In this document: piece by piece, positions 37,209 to 48,612 of the stretch
Numbering within the stretch: position 1 is the stretch's first letter
Layout: each line of letters starts with the position of its first letter
From: Mauremys mutica
Lineage: Eukaryota; Chordata; Testudines; Geoemydidae
Direction of reading: 5' to 3'
Length of the DNA: 64,000 nucleotides
Assembly: GCF_020497125.1 (NCBI RefSeq)
Contig: NC_059080.1
Coordinates: 68,678,618 to 68,742,617 of the forward strand
The notes under the pieces: generated by a model
Told to the model about the DNA's origin: nothing
What the model saw: only the letters and a program-made list of their open reading frames with translations
Database searches by the model: none
Translations under genes and position numbers: made by a program

Positions 37209-37398
37209 GCAGCAACGAGTCCTGTGGTACTAACAAACGTATTGGAGCATGAGCTTTCATGGGTGAATACCAACCGATGAAGTGGGTATTTACCCACGAA
37301 AGCTCATGCTCCAATATGTCTGTTAGTATATAAGGTGCCACAGGACTCTCTGCTGCTTTTACAGATCCAGACTAACACGGCTATCCCTCTGATACTTG
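37209..37398 (+). mobile_element. Fold-back repeat with 12-bp target duplication
   Basis: AGTGATTGAATG flanks the insert at 37197-37208 and 37399-37410. The interior has inverted arms (GGAGCATGAGCTTTCATGGG and its near complement) and ends CACGGCTATCCCTCTGATAC. It is an almost minimal version of the 491-bp element at 44076. Confidence 0.8.
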
Positions 37399-37594
37399 AG
37401 TGATTGAATGACTGCTTATGATATTAAAACTAAAGAAACAATATCTGACAAAACATTAATTAGGGAAACAAACAACACAGAACACCCCAGCCCACCTCTG
37501 AGATTATGATTAAATCTCTAGGTCTGAAAGGGACTTCCTTCACTGCTAGTAGACCCTGTTCTTTAATTGGCTGAAGGAGTTGGCATTGAGCAAG

Positions 37595-37805
37595 TCAGAC
37601 CATAAGAACGGCCATACTGGGTCAGACAAAAGGTCCATCTAGTCCAGTATCCTGTCTTCCAATAGTGGCCAATGCCAGGTGCCCCAGAGGGAATGAACAG
37701 AACAGGTAATCAACAAGTGATCCATTCCCTGACGCTCATTCCCAGCTTCTGGTAAACAGAGGCTAGGGACACCATCCCTGCACATCCTGACCAATCCATC
37801 CATCA
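37595..37805 (-). repeat. CR1 3' end, minus strand
   Basis: CCATAAGAACGGCCATACTG, then GGGTCAGACAAAAGGTCCAT, then AGTGGCCAATGCCAGGTG, is the reverse complement of the 3'UTR of the CR1 subfamily whose full-length copy ends at 55480. Truncated. Confidence 0.8.
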
Positions 37806-39359
37806 CTGGGTTGGACCAGTAGCCTCTTCTGGTTCAGGGAGTGAGATCTGGCACTAAACTCACATGAAAGTGTAGAGCATTAGGCCTTGTGATTTAATTT
37901 TAGGGCATTTGATTCCTGGAAGTTTGGTTCAAAAGCTAAGCAGACACTAAACACCAGAAAAGACTTTTGCGATCAGGATAATCTATTCAATTGAATTACA
38001 CAATACTTAGAACTTGCACAGTGCTTTATATTTTCAAAGTGTAAGTCAGACTTCAATCTTTGGTTAAAAGTCCATTTGTTAATACTTGTTCCAATATAGT
38101 TTAGTTAATTAGCTGGTGTGGGTGGGAGTTGTCAAAATTATTTATATTTGTCAATAAATATTCCAAGTAGAAGACTTTCCACCTATTCCCCAAAACATTC
38201 ACTGGAGAATTTGGACAGCTCTATACAGAAGAGGTGGTCATAAATCTTTAAAAACAAAAACCACACACACAAGGTCCTGTCTGTTGCATGGATAAAGATC
38301 ACATGGCATTTTTTATAAGATTAAAAATTTATCCTTTTGTTATTGGCTCAAGATTTCCCCTATGTGCCAGTTGGTTATTGACCTCCATCAGAGAGGTGGC
38401 TGCCCAACACTTCAGCTGTATGCATTCAGTTTTAATTTTTTTTTAAGAGAAAAAAGCTTTTAAATTATTATTGAAGATACAGATAAATATTTTTTTTAAA
38501 TCATTTTTTAAAAGTGTACCAAAGAATAATCACACATTTGGGAGCATTCAGTTTTTATCCAGTCTATCATTTGGCATATACAGTATACCCATAGGTTAAC
38601 TGAAATGTTATTTTATTTGAGTGTTCTCCTGATAGACTAGGGCAGTTTCCCACATATCTCCATCTCAGATTCTCATCTATTTCCAAGTATAATCAGAAAA
38701 AAATAGGTTTCCCTCCTGCTTGTACCTCAGAGTACACCTCTGCTCTCATTTTTCTATTTTAACTTTGTAATTCTTCTTTAATGACAATGATAGTATTCTT
38801 AAGACACAGTACAAGCCACAATACAAAGCTGCATTGTAACATTTGTACTAAGTGTTTATCCCTCTCTTGCCCTTTCCTAAAGGAGTCTTATTCTCTTCGT
38901 CCTTACATCTGTTTAAGACCAATATAACCCCACTGGCTTTAGTGGGGTTACACAGGGAGTCAGTGAGAGCAGAATCGAGCCTATAGTCTTTTATGGGCCT
39001 CCTTACTGTCACTATTCCGATATTAGCACCAACACACATGTTCAGCAATGTCTACACGAGGCTCTCTACAAGCAATTTTCCACTGTTTTCAACATTGACT
39101 CTTGCCACAGTGGGTGTAACGTAGACAAAGCTCCCATGCAGCTGCTGGTGCTTTTACCCCTATGTCACTGTGAGGCCATAGGTGCTGGATCTAGGGGTGC
39201 TGGGGTGCAGTGGGTTCCATCAATAACAGGGTTTACAGTTTGGTTTAATGGCTCTCAACACCCCCGCTATAAAAACTGTTGCAGCACCCTCATGTGAGGC
39301 TACAGAGGTGATAAAAAGCACTGGCAGCTGTAGGCACCTCGTCTACACTAGGGCTCCTC

Positions 39360-40060
39360 GCCTTGCACCAGCAGGGGGCGGTGAGGAGGGATAGGAAGTG
39401 CGGGCGAGGGGAGAGAGGTTCCCCCACCGGAGGCAGGCGATGGGCAGCCGCGGGGGCGGACCCCTTACTCCCGGGGCCATGGGGACCCGGCAGGGGAGAA
39501 CAGGACCGCGCACCGAGGCGGCGGGCTCAGGGGACGCAGCACCCCAGGAGCCGGGGTGCGCCGGCTGCCAGGAGGCGGGTAACGATCCCCGCAGCATGCT
39601 CAGCGCGACCCCAGGGCACCGAGCGAGCCGCCTCTCCGCGCAGGACCGCGCCCGCCCCGGGGCTAGCAGCGGGCACTGGCCGGAGCCCGCGCACTCACAC
39701 AGGGGATGGGGCCCTGGCTGCCCCGGGGCTCCCGGGGTGGGGCGCTCACCTACTCTCCTTGCTGCGAGTGCCGGGGGTGCGCAGACCAGGCTCCGGCGCG
39801 GCGGCTCCGGTCCCTTTAAATCCCCTCAGCAACTGAGCACCGCCGCTGCCGCGCTTGGGATTTATCCCCGCCCGGTGGGAGCGGGCGGCGCTAGCAGAGC
39901 CCCGCCCCAATCCCGCCCTCTCGGCCAGACCCCGCCCCCACCGAGACCCCGCCCTTCTCCCGGACACCCCAGCCCCAACTGAAACGCTTCCGCCTACCCA
40001 AGCCCCGCCCCCTCTGCGGGAAACCGCGCCCCCGCCTCCGCGGGTCCCTCCCCCCTCTGC
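39360..40060 (-). promoter_or_regulatory. CpG-rich promoter region, probably of SERPINE2
   Basis: The only CpG-dense single-copy-looking block upstream of the gene. On the minus strand it carries several GC boxes (39866-39873, 39900-39907, 39930-39939, 40003-40011), a GGATAAAT element near 39859-39866 and TTTAAA at 39820-39815. It lies about 20 kb upstream of the first coding exon, which fits the long first intron of this gene in other vertebrates. A bidirectional promoter cannot be excluded. Open frames of up to 194 codons across it are a by-product of GC-rich sequence. Confidence 0.65.
39750..39835 (-). other. SERPINE2: Candidate non-coding exon 1 of SERPINE2
   Basis: Downstream of TTTAAA (39820-39815) a minus-strand transcript would start near 39790; if the GGATAAAT element is used, it would start near 39835. 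A good donor, AGTAG followed by GTGAGC, lies at 39750/39749. Splicing to the acceptor at 19477 would give a short 5'UTR leader. Inferred from signals only. Confidence 0.45.
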
Positions 40061-40557
40061 GCCTGTTCTCATCGCAAACCTCTCTTCTGAGAGCCCCCCA
40101 ACCCCTCCCATAACCATATTCCACTCACTCCCCCACCCTCCATCGCCACCCAGAAACAGCCTGCCCCAAACTCCCCCCTCTCCCAGTGCCATATTGAGAT
40201 AATCCACAACTCCCTCCCCACACACACGCCATCACCTTCACCCTCGCTTGAGGTAGCTGGGTCAGGAGCCATCGCTGCTAGTCTGGGGAGGCTGAGACCT
40301 CACCCCTCACCTGACCACTGCTGGTGGGCTGCAGACTGTCCTGGAGGAAGGACTTGGTATCCATACACCTAGTGTGAAGGTCCCTGCTCACATCTCCCAA
40401 ATAGAAACATGATGCGGAGTCAGCAAGCAAGCACCCTCTCCCCGCCACCCCTCCCCCCAAGAGCAGCAGGTTTCAGAATATAAAACCCTATATCCTTGCC
40501 CACCCCTTCTCCAAACTCTACCCGTTCCCCCATGTAGTTCTACAGTACAGCAAGAAG

Positions 40558-40680
40558 TAGGGTGACCAGACAGCAAGTGTGAAAAAGCGGGCCGGGGCTG
40601 GGGAGTAATAGGAGCCTATATAAGAAAAAGACCCCAACATCGGGACTGTCCCTATAAAAAGGGGACATCTGGTCACCCTA
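40558..40680. mobile_element. Short TIR MITE (AGGGTGACCAGA type)
   Basis: TIRs TAGGGTGACCAGA and CATCTGGTCACCCTA. The flanks GCAAGAAG (40550-40557) and GCAAGAAA (40681-40688) match at 7 of 8 bases. 123 bp, non-autonomous, hAT-like. Confidence 0.8.
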
Positions 40681-40689
40681 GCAAGAAAG

Positions 40690-41267
40690 AGCAGAGGGAT
40701 TGAAGCACATGGGCAATATGAGAGCTCTGTAATCTAAATCTCAAAAAATCCCTTACATTACAGTTGCCAGGAAAAGTTTGAAAATAGACTAATAAAATGA
40801 AGAAACTTTAGGAGGTAAAATCTTCATTAGGGCCCCCAATCTGTTCTCCTTCCCTACTCATGACATTCCTATACCCCACCCTTACCAGACAGAGAAAGCA
40901 ACCACCCACCTTTTCCAAATTCCTCCCCATTCTTCACCTTCTTGCTTGTGTGAGAGGTTACCCACCTTTATCTCAGATTCACCACTCCACCTACCTGGGA
41001 GAACCCCAACCCAAAATACTCTCCCCTTTTGCCTGGTTGAGAAACCCTCTAGACTTCTTTCCCTCACGCCTGTGTGCAGTCACTCCACTCCTGTCCTAAT
41101 TCCCCCATCTCTAGCCTCAGAGAATCCTCCTCACTCCTGGCTTGTCCCCAACTGTTCCCTTCTTGCCTTATTAACTCCCTTACTTTATTTGCAGGTGAGA
41201 TTATCATTTCCCCTGCCAAAACCTTTAGTCCAGCAGTGAATAAAGCAAACACACATACACTTTGTAT
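40690..41267. other. Upstream flank, no gene recognised
   Basis: Pyrimidine-rich plus-strand sequence with short frames of no recognisable product. Confidence 0.4.
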
Positions 41268-41495
41268 GCAGAGTTGCTGTAGTTATGTCAGTCCCAGGTT
41301 ATTAGAGAGACAGTGAGTGAGGTAATATTTTTTTATTGGACCAACTTCAGTTGGTGAGAGAGACAAGCTTTCGAGTTTGCACGGGGTTTGAAAATAGATC
41401 AGAAGAGCTCTGTGTAAGCTCCAAAGCTTGTCTCTCTCACCAACAGAAATTGTTCCAATAAAAGATATTACTCAGCCACCTTGTCTCACACATAC
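41268..41495. repeat. Fold-back repeat (GTAGTTATGTCAGTCCC type)
   Basis: GGTGAGAGAGACAAGCTTTCG near 41355 and AAGCTTGTCTCTCTCACC near 41424 form inverted arms, and the outer parts carry ATTGGACCAACTTCAGTTGG and CAACAGAAATTGTTCC. Same class as 29345 and 34950. Confidence 0.6.
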
Positions 41496-41499
41496 ACTT

Positions 41500-42780
41500 G
41501 GTCAGGCTAAGACACTCACCCTGGGTGTGTGTGTTCAGTCTCATGTGTTCTCTGTCACAGGTGCTACTGTTACTGCCTGGAGCTGGCTAACTTCCTGGTT
41601 TGAGGGGGCTTTGGCCCTTCCCTTACATGTTGATGGCATCTATGGCACTGTAACAAGGAGGAAGTATTATACTGGGAAATGCACATTAATCTTAACATTG
41701 GCTGACAGCCCTGAGGATCCTGACAGCCCTGTTAATACCACTTGGGTCATTTGCAAGCTAAACAAATAGGCATCTTATGAGCCTGGTGGAGTGCAGCAGT
41801 CATGGTTACACATTAGAGTTGTTTGAAAGTTACAATTTTTTCATTTTACAGGCACAGCAAAGGAGATGCAGCTCAGCAAGAGAGGGACAAAGGCACTTTA
41901 AACAATCTTTATGCCCTTGGGTTTCTGTATTGCTCTGGGAGCCAATATACAACCCAGCATAAACTAGGACAGCTAGAGGATGCTTTAATTTATGGCAGCC
42001 TCCTCAGGGCTGCTTATGGACTGTTCCACAGTCTGGAGCAGCTCAGAATCGCTGTACCAATCTCCTCTCTCATCTCTGAAATGCCCCCAGTTCCAGAACA
42101 ACTGAGGGGGCAGCCAGTGGAGAGGCAGTAAGGACAGGGATTTGGGGACAGACAATGTTCCATAATGTTTTACTTTATTAGCAGTATCAACCAAAATGAG
42201 TATTTTTGCACGTTTTCAATACAAATGCCACCATTGTTCAATACATGGCCCATTTTTGCTTATTTTCACTCAGAAATGCTCTTCCCCCCTCCAAAATGTG
42301 CATACTAGTGACATTTTCTGAAAAAAATGGACCCATTTAGAGGCAAATGCAAAAACCCTTGCATTTCAAGTAGTTTGACATTTGTCACACACACTGATTC
42401 TCAAACTCTTTCTTCATATGGACCAAATGTTAATATAGAGAGAGTCTCATGGATGCATTCTGCTCCTTCTATGAGTGATCATGCAGACCCTTTCATCTTC
42501 CTTTCATGATTACAGAACATCCCTGTGAAAACTATGTGGAACACTAATATTAGGAATGTATTTTTAGCAACACTTTAATGCGTTTTAGCTTTTGGGAATA
42601 AGGAGGAGGGGGAGCCAGAACTAAGTGACTGGCCAGCTGCGTGGATACCTAGCAAGTACCCCATACTCTCTGAAGACAAACCAAAACCCCAGGTTTAAAT
42701 ATACTCAAACTTTGGCAAATCTGAATCCAAATTTTTCACTCTAGGTCTGTTTCTAGTTTAAACACAGATGTCGACAAGAC
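41500..42780. other. Upstream flank, no gene recognised
   Basis: Mixed AT-rich sequence. The 113- and 102-codon frames near 41428-42131 show no domain or homology I recognise. Confidence 0.4.
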
Positions 42781-42787
42781 CAAGAGT

Positions 42788-43048
42788 CAGGGACGGCTCT
42801 AGGCATTTTGCCGCCCCAAGCACGGCAGGCAGGCTGCCTTCGGCGACTTGCCTGCGGGAGGTCCCCGGTCCCACAAATTCGGTGGCAGCCTGCGGGAGGT
42901 CCCCCGAAGCCGCGGGACCAGCGGACCCTCCACAGGCATGCCGCCGAAGGCAGCCTGCCTGCCGCCCTCGCAGTGACCGGCAGAGCGCCCCCCGCGGCTT
43001 GCTGCCCCAAGCACCCACTTGGCGTGCTGGTGCCTGGAGCCGCCCCTG
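42788..43048. mobile_element. hAT-type MITE with perfect 8-bp target duplication
   Basis: TIRs CAGGGACGGCTCTAGG and CCTGGAGCCGCCCCTG. CCAAGAGT is repeated at 42780-42787 and 43049-43056. Same family as the copy inside the R2-like element at 49888. Confidence 0.93.
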
Positions 43049-43766
43049 CCAAGAGTGTTTCCACCAAATTAGCTTGAAATGGTTTTCAGTTGTATTTAAA
43101 ACCCAGTTTGGGTAGCACAGTTCCCAGCTCACTGTAGGTAAAGCCTTGGAATTATGCTGCCAGAAAGCAGCCTTCTTCCTTCACTTTCTGGTTGCCATGG
43201 TGCACTGTCAGTATAAGATCATGTAGAAGAGGGCAGCCACCTCTAGCCCAGATAAGTAATCACTATTTTTCTAATTAATTAATGGTCTTATATACTTGTA
43301 CCTATTATAAAGTAAATTATTAACACGTGTTCAGGTATCTAAAGAAAACATCATGCATCATGCCTGTTAGTTATTTTGTATCAGCACTGATTGATTTTGT
43401 ATGTAGGCTAAAATTAATTAGCCAAATCCTGAGGTCCTTACTTAGACAAAAAACTCCAGTGACACAGAGGTTTTGCCTTAGTAAGGATGAGAGGATTTCA
43501 CCCTGAATTTGTACAAAGGTCTGAATTGAATATATGTCTTGTTACTATTTGAATTCATTTGTATGAAGGTGTGTTTATATTAAATTTTGGTGCACATATG
43601 TATATAAAAGAAAACTTCATACTCATATCTAATATGTTACACGGCTATACTTAGAACCAGATAGCTTTGTCAGACGAGATCTAGTCATTTTGAAGGGACA
43701 GGGTTAAAGTCACATACAGACACTAATAAGACTACAGAAAATGTCAGCCATTTCTATTTTTTATAC

Positions 43767-44863
43767 TGGTACTAGAAAAGATTCAGAAAAGGGCAACTAA
43801 AATGATTAGGGGTTTGGAGAGGGTCCCATATGAGGAAAGATTAAAGAGGCTAGGACTCTTCAGCTTGGAAAAGAGGAGACTAAGGGGGGATATGATAGAG
43901 GTACATAAAATAATGAGTGATGTGGAGAAAGTGGATAAGCAAATGTTATTTACTTATTCCCATAATACAAGAACTAGAGGTCACCAAATGAAATTAATAG
44001 GCAGCAGGTTTAAAACAAATAAAAGGAAGTTCTTCACGCAGCACACAGTCAACTTGTGAACTCCTTACCTGAGGAAGCAGCAAAGAATCCTGTGGCACCT
44101 TATAGACTAACAGACGTTTTGCAGCATGAGCTTTCGTGGGTGAATACCCACTTCTTCAGATGCAAGTGGTGGAAATTTCCTACAGCAAAAAAACTTTAGG
44201 ACCAGACTTCAAAGAGAAACTGCTGAGCTCCAGTTCATCTGCAAATTTGACACCATCAGCTCAGGACTAAACAAAGACTGTGAATGGCTTGCCAATTACA
44301 GAACCAGTTTCTCCTCCCTTGGTTTTCACACCTCAACTGCTAGAACAGGGCCTCATCCACCCTGATTGATCTAACCTCGTTATCTCTAGCTTGCTTCTTG
44401 CTTGCTTATATATACCTGCCCCAGGAAATTTCCACCACTTGCATCTGAAGAAGTGGGTATTCACCCACGAAAGCTCATGCTGCAAAACGTCTGTTAGTCT
44501 ATAAGGTGCCACAGGATTCTTTGCTGCTTCTACAGAACCAGACTAACACGGCTACCCCTCTGATACTTACCTGAGGAGGTTGTGAAGGCTAGGACTATAA
44601 CAGCGTTTAAAAGAGAACTGGATAAATTCATGGTGGTTAAGTCCATAAATGGCTATTAGCCAGGATGGGTAAGGAATGGTGTTCCTAGCCTCTGTTTGTC
44701 AGAGGATGGAGATGGATGGCAGGAGAGAGATCACTTGATCATTGCCTGTTAGGTTCACTTCCTCTGGGTCACCTGGCATTGGCCACTGTCGGTAGACAGA
44801 TACTGGGCTAGATGGACCTTTGGTCTGACCTTATGCTCTTACGGTCGTTCTTATGTTCTTATT
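43767..44863 (+). mobile_element. 5'-truncated CR1, split by a fold-back element
   Basis: Nearly identical to the last 600 bp of the full-length CR1 at 51155-55480, including ATGATTAGGGGTTTGGAGAG and the coding text for [20 protein letters not shown]. Coding is broken by the insertion at 44076-44566. The 3' tail is TTCTTATGTTCTTAT. Confidence 0.9.
44076..44566 (+). mobile_element. Fold-back element, 491 bp, with 11-bp target duplication
   Basis: TTACCTGAGGA occurs at 44065-44075 and 44567-44577. Arms of about 106 bp (44076-44181 and 44422-44529) are near-perfect inverted repeats, separated by about 240 bp of unrelated sequence, followed by a 37-bp tail ending CTACCCCTCTGATAC. It has no coding capacity. 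Variable-length target duplications and a constant 3' end suggest reverse transcription-mediated insertion; a Penelope-like or SINE-like identity is possible but not shown. Confidence 0.85.
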
Positions 44864-44869
44864 TCACTT

Positions 44870-46110
44870 ATAGCAAAATATCTCGTCATGATGGAAAACT
44901 TTGACATGTTATCAAATTCAAAAGGGAAAAAAAATCAAAGTAATATGGGAAAATTGATTCAAATACAAGTCTAAAACTGAAAAGATAGGGTGTGGTTTTG
45001 AAGGACAGTGTCTATCCACTATCTAATTTTGGAGAATGCTTACTTTTTGGTACCTATGAATGCTGCCATAGACCAGGAGGCAATTCTTTATTCAAAGTAA
45101 AAAATGTTTCAACCCCCTTGCATTTTCTATAAAAGTAAAAGTCAAAAAGTATCAGTGATTATAATGAGAAGCCTGTATAATTTATGTGCGTTTTGAGACA
45201 TTGATAGAGAATACTTGAATTTGAAGAGTATTTGTGCAAGAAGTGGGGGAGTGAGATTTTCTTTCCTTTAGACTGTAATAAAATTTTCAGTACCTCGCAA
45301 CCCCCTAATTGCCTACATGACTCCCCAGGGACATGAACCACTGGTTGAGAATAACATACTCCAGACTACTGACAAAATATACTATATATGTATACACACA
45401 GCAGCTATTTAAAAAAAATAAAACCCAACAACAAGTAATCCAATCTGAGGCCAAATCCATCGCTCATGGGGTACCTTAACTTGAATGGAGTTTCTCTGAT
45501 TTACACTGGTGTACATGAGACCAAGATTTGACCCCAAACCATTTGGCTGAGTTTTGGATGAGGATAAGATTAAAAAGTTTTCCACTCTGTCTCTTAATCT
45601 GTAAGCACAGAGGACTGTTAGCTACTATGCTTTTACTCATTTACAGGAATCAGATAACATCACTTATCAGCTAAATTCTTATTTATCTGACGCAATCTAA
45701 CTAGAAAGTATTAGTGACATGGGTTATAATAGGCCTGTAAATGAAAACACCAATGTGGGACACCTGAACACAGCAATAAGAATGATGTTAACAGAGATAA
45801 GAATCTTTTCTTTTTTAGGGTTCATACTCAATACAAAGCTGGAGTGAGCAATATCCCCTAGGTTTTTTGAAGGCTAATTGGCTCATCTGTGTTTGGCATA
45901 GCCAAGGATCAGTGCATAACAGAAGATCCGTTACTAAACAGTGGTTTCCCGAAATAGGTTGAAATGCATTAATGGGTTATTAGCAGAATATGTGTGTATA
46001 ACTGTAGTGAGCGTACATTTAAAAGAAGCTTAGTCCCTTTTCAGAAGATTTTTATGGCTCAATCAGATATAGGCACTGCTTCAAACCTGGAACTGATAAA
46101 GTCCATCTTG
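44870..46110. other. Intergenic AT-rich sequence
   Basis: No exon or recognisable repeat; short frames only. Confidence 0.45.
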
Positions 46111-46116
46111 TGTGAC

Positions 46117-46470
46117 AGGTTTCAGAGTGGTAGCTGTGTTGTTGTTTTTTGCTGATACAGACTGAGGAGTCCTTATGGCATCTTAGAGACTAACACATTT
46201 ATTTGAGCATAAGCTTTTGTGGGCTAAAACCCACTTCATCAGATGCATGGAGTGAAAAATACAGTAAGCAGAATATATATTAGAGCACATGAAAAGATGG
46301 AAGTTGCCTTACCAAGTGGGGGGTCAGTGCTAATGAGCCAATTCAATTAAAGTGGAAGTGGTCCATTGGCTTCGTTAGTACTACAAAAGTAATTTTCCCT
46401 CCCTTGGTATTCACCCCTTCTTGTCACCTTTTGAGAATAGGCCGCTTCCATCTTAACTGAATGTGATCAT
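46117..46470 (-). repeat. Diverged fold-back repeat, reverse orientation
   Basis: GGTTTCAGAGTGGTAGCTG, then GATACAGACTGAGGAG, then AGCTTTTGTGGGCTAAAACC, then CACTTCATCAGATGCATGG match, with changes, the tail and arm of the 44076 family. The outer boundary at the right is uncertain. Confidence 0.55.
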
Positions 46471-46794
46471 TGACTCCCAATAGCAACAATGATGTTCCAT
46501 TTAATAAAGTTCCAGAGATGGGTATTTATTGCATCAAAACACTTCAATAGCAATCACTTCATCATGAAGGTTATCTATAATAGTTATGTGGTAGTGATTT
46601 CCAACAAGTATTCCACATTGGGTGACCAGCTGTCTATTGCAGAGGGAGAGTTTGTTTCTGGATTCTATCACAGAGTTGATGGAGAACAACAGACTAAGAA
46701 TGAAAAAACAATGTTGGATTCCAAATGGTACCATCAGATTATGGGAGAGAAAAAAAGAGTCACGATACAGAATGGATGCACTTGAAAGTCAGAG

Positions 46795-47819
46795 TCAAGT
46801 CAGTGAAGAGAGGAGGAAATGGGCAAAAGAGGGAAAAAATGTCTTGAACAAGCAATCAAGAGGGGCCGTCAACGGTGGAATAGTATGGCTTATTGCATTA
46901 AGGAAGCCTATGAAAGACATGACCAGAAATGTATATTTGAGACATGAAATGACAGAGTTCATGATTCTAAGGAATGGTAGGAGGGAGAACAGCAAAATAA
47001 AGACAATGGATTTCAAGAAGGCAAACTTTAGCAAACTCAGGGAGTTGGTAGGTAAGATCCCATGAGAAGCAAATGTAAGGGGAAAAACAATAGAAGACAG
47101 TTGGCAGTTTTTCAGAGAGACATTATTAAGGGCACAAGAGCAAACTATCCCACTGCATAGGAAAGCTAGGAAGTATGGCAAGAAACCACTCTGGCTTAAC
47201 CAGGATATCTTCAATGATCTAAAAATAAAAAAAGAGTCCTACAAAAAGTGGAAACTAGGTCAAATTACAAAGGATGAAAATAAACAAATAAGTATATAGG
47301 GACAAAATTAGAAAGGCCAAGGCACAAAATGATATCAAACTAGCTAGAGACATAAAGGATAACAAGAAAACATTCTACAAATACATTAAGAGCATGAGGA
47401 AGACCAAGGACAGGGTAGGACCATTACTCAATGGGGGGGGCGAATAATATCAGAAAATGTGGAAATAGTACAGGTGCTTTATGACTTCTTTGTTTCAGTT
47501 TTCACTAAGAAGGTTGGTGGTGACTGGACGTCTAACATAGTGAATGCCAGTGAAAATGAGGTAGGATCAGAAGAGGCTAAAATAGGGAAAGAACAAGTTA
47601 AAAATTACTTGAACAAATTAGGTGTCTTCAAGTCACCAGGGCCTAATGAAATGCATCCTAGATTACACAAGAAGCTGACTGAAGAGATATCTAAGCCATT
47701 GGTGATAATCTTTGAAAAGTCATGGAAGACAGAAGAGATTCCAGAAGACTGGAAAAGGGCAAATATAATACTAATCTATAAAAAGGGAAATGAGGACAAC
47801 CCAGGGAATTATAGACCAG
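46795..47819 (+). pseudogene. Old CR1 ORF2 remnant, left part
   Basis: Damaged frames encode [17 protein letters not shown], then later KSPGPNEMHPRLHKKL and NPGNYRPV, the linker and first reverse-transcriptase blocks of a CR1. Stops and frameshifts occur between 47065 and 47459. The frame is cut at NYRPV by the insertion at 47820 and resumes at 55851. Confidence 0.85.
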
Positions 47820-48385
47820 TGTGACAAAGCTTCCTCTCCGCCTCAGTGTCTCCTGCGCTTCCGTTTAGCGGCAGGCTGGGGTATTCCTCTTTTCCCTCAT
47901 AATTTTCCCTATGCCCCTGGGTTTACAGTCCACACCCTGTTGGAGCAGAGTTCCTTCTGGCCTCCCTGATGGGGAGAGTGGGAGGGGAGCCTCTCAGTCT
48001 CTGGTAGCCCTTCCGGGCATGATGGCAACAGACTAGACACCCAGTTCAGTCTCTCCCCTCTGGCAGAGTCTCTTCCCTCAGACCTACGTGGCTGTCCACC
48101 CTGTTGGGCAGGGATTCTCCTGCCCTTCACCTCTGTACCTGTGTGGCTTCTCTCCTAATGCTTGTCAGTGTCTGCACTGCCCAGCTCTCCAGTAGCTCAC
48201 CTTCCTCCCTCAGCTCCTATCGCGTAGCCCTATATCTGGCTGGAGGGGAGGCTTTTAACAGATTCTGGCAGGCCCTTGATTGGCTCCAGATGTCCTAATT
48301 AACCTAGAGTAACCCCTGTTCAGCTACCAAGAGAAAAGGGACCTGCTTATCCTGGGACTAATATCTCTGCCTTCCAGCACTCTTC
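47820..48385 (+). repeat. LTR-like left segment
   Basis: Pyrimidine-rich sequence from TGTGACAAAG to about CTTCCAGCACTC. The matching right end, TCTGGCCTGACCCCATCACA, is at 55827-55846. It looks like a solo LTR later opened by nested insertions. Confidence 0.55.
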
Positions 48386-48428
48386 TCGGATCTTAGGAGA
48401 ACAACCGAGACTAAGGAGAATAAATAAA

Positions 48429-48509
48429 CAATGTTGGAGTCCAAATGGTACAGATTATGGGAGAGAAATAAGAGGCACGATGCAGAATGGATGCACTTGA
48501 AAGTCATAA
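48429..48509 (+). repeat. Duplicate of 46706-46795
   Basis: AACAATGTTGGAGTCCAAAT, then GATTATGGGAGAGAAATAAG, then CAGAATGGATGCACTTGAAA differ from the earlier copy at only a few bases and one 4-bp gap. Confidence 0.8.
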
Positions 48510-48612
48510 CTCAAGCCTGACCCGAGATGTACAGTACCTTCCTTCTTAACTTCACTTAACTGGTCGGTGAACGGAGGAGCCATTAGCTCCATCCAGAAAA
48601 GCTTCATTTTGT

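Larger units (their letters stand above)
19477..39749 (-). other. SERPINE2: Intron 1 of SERPINE2 (repeat-rich, about 20.3 kb)
   Basis: Runs from the candidate exon 1 donor to the exon 2 acceptor. I see no coding exon in it. It holds the SINE, MIR, CR1, hAT, TIR and minisatellite features listed separately. Stretches such as 20700-22700, 24800-26400, 33060-34900 and 38000-39300 are AT-rich with no recognisable gene or complete repeat. Confidence 0.6.

Noticed and set aside
39363..39982. Overlapping plus-strand frames of 157 and 194 codons
   Set aside because: GC-rich promoter region with Pro/Arg/Gly-rich text in several frames and no recognisable domain or splice support.
41428..42131. Possible small exons of an upstream gene
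   Set aside because: Frames of about 100 codons without splice context, conservation clues or domain.
46622..47065. 147-codon frame as a novel gene
   Set aside because: Its C-terminal half reads [17 protein letters not shown], part of a decayed CR1 ORF2.
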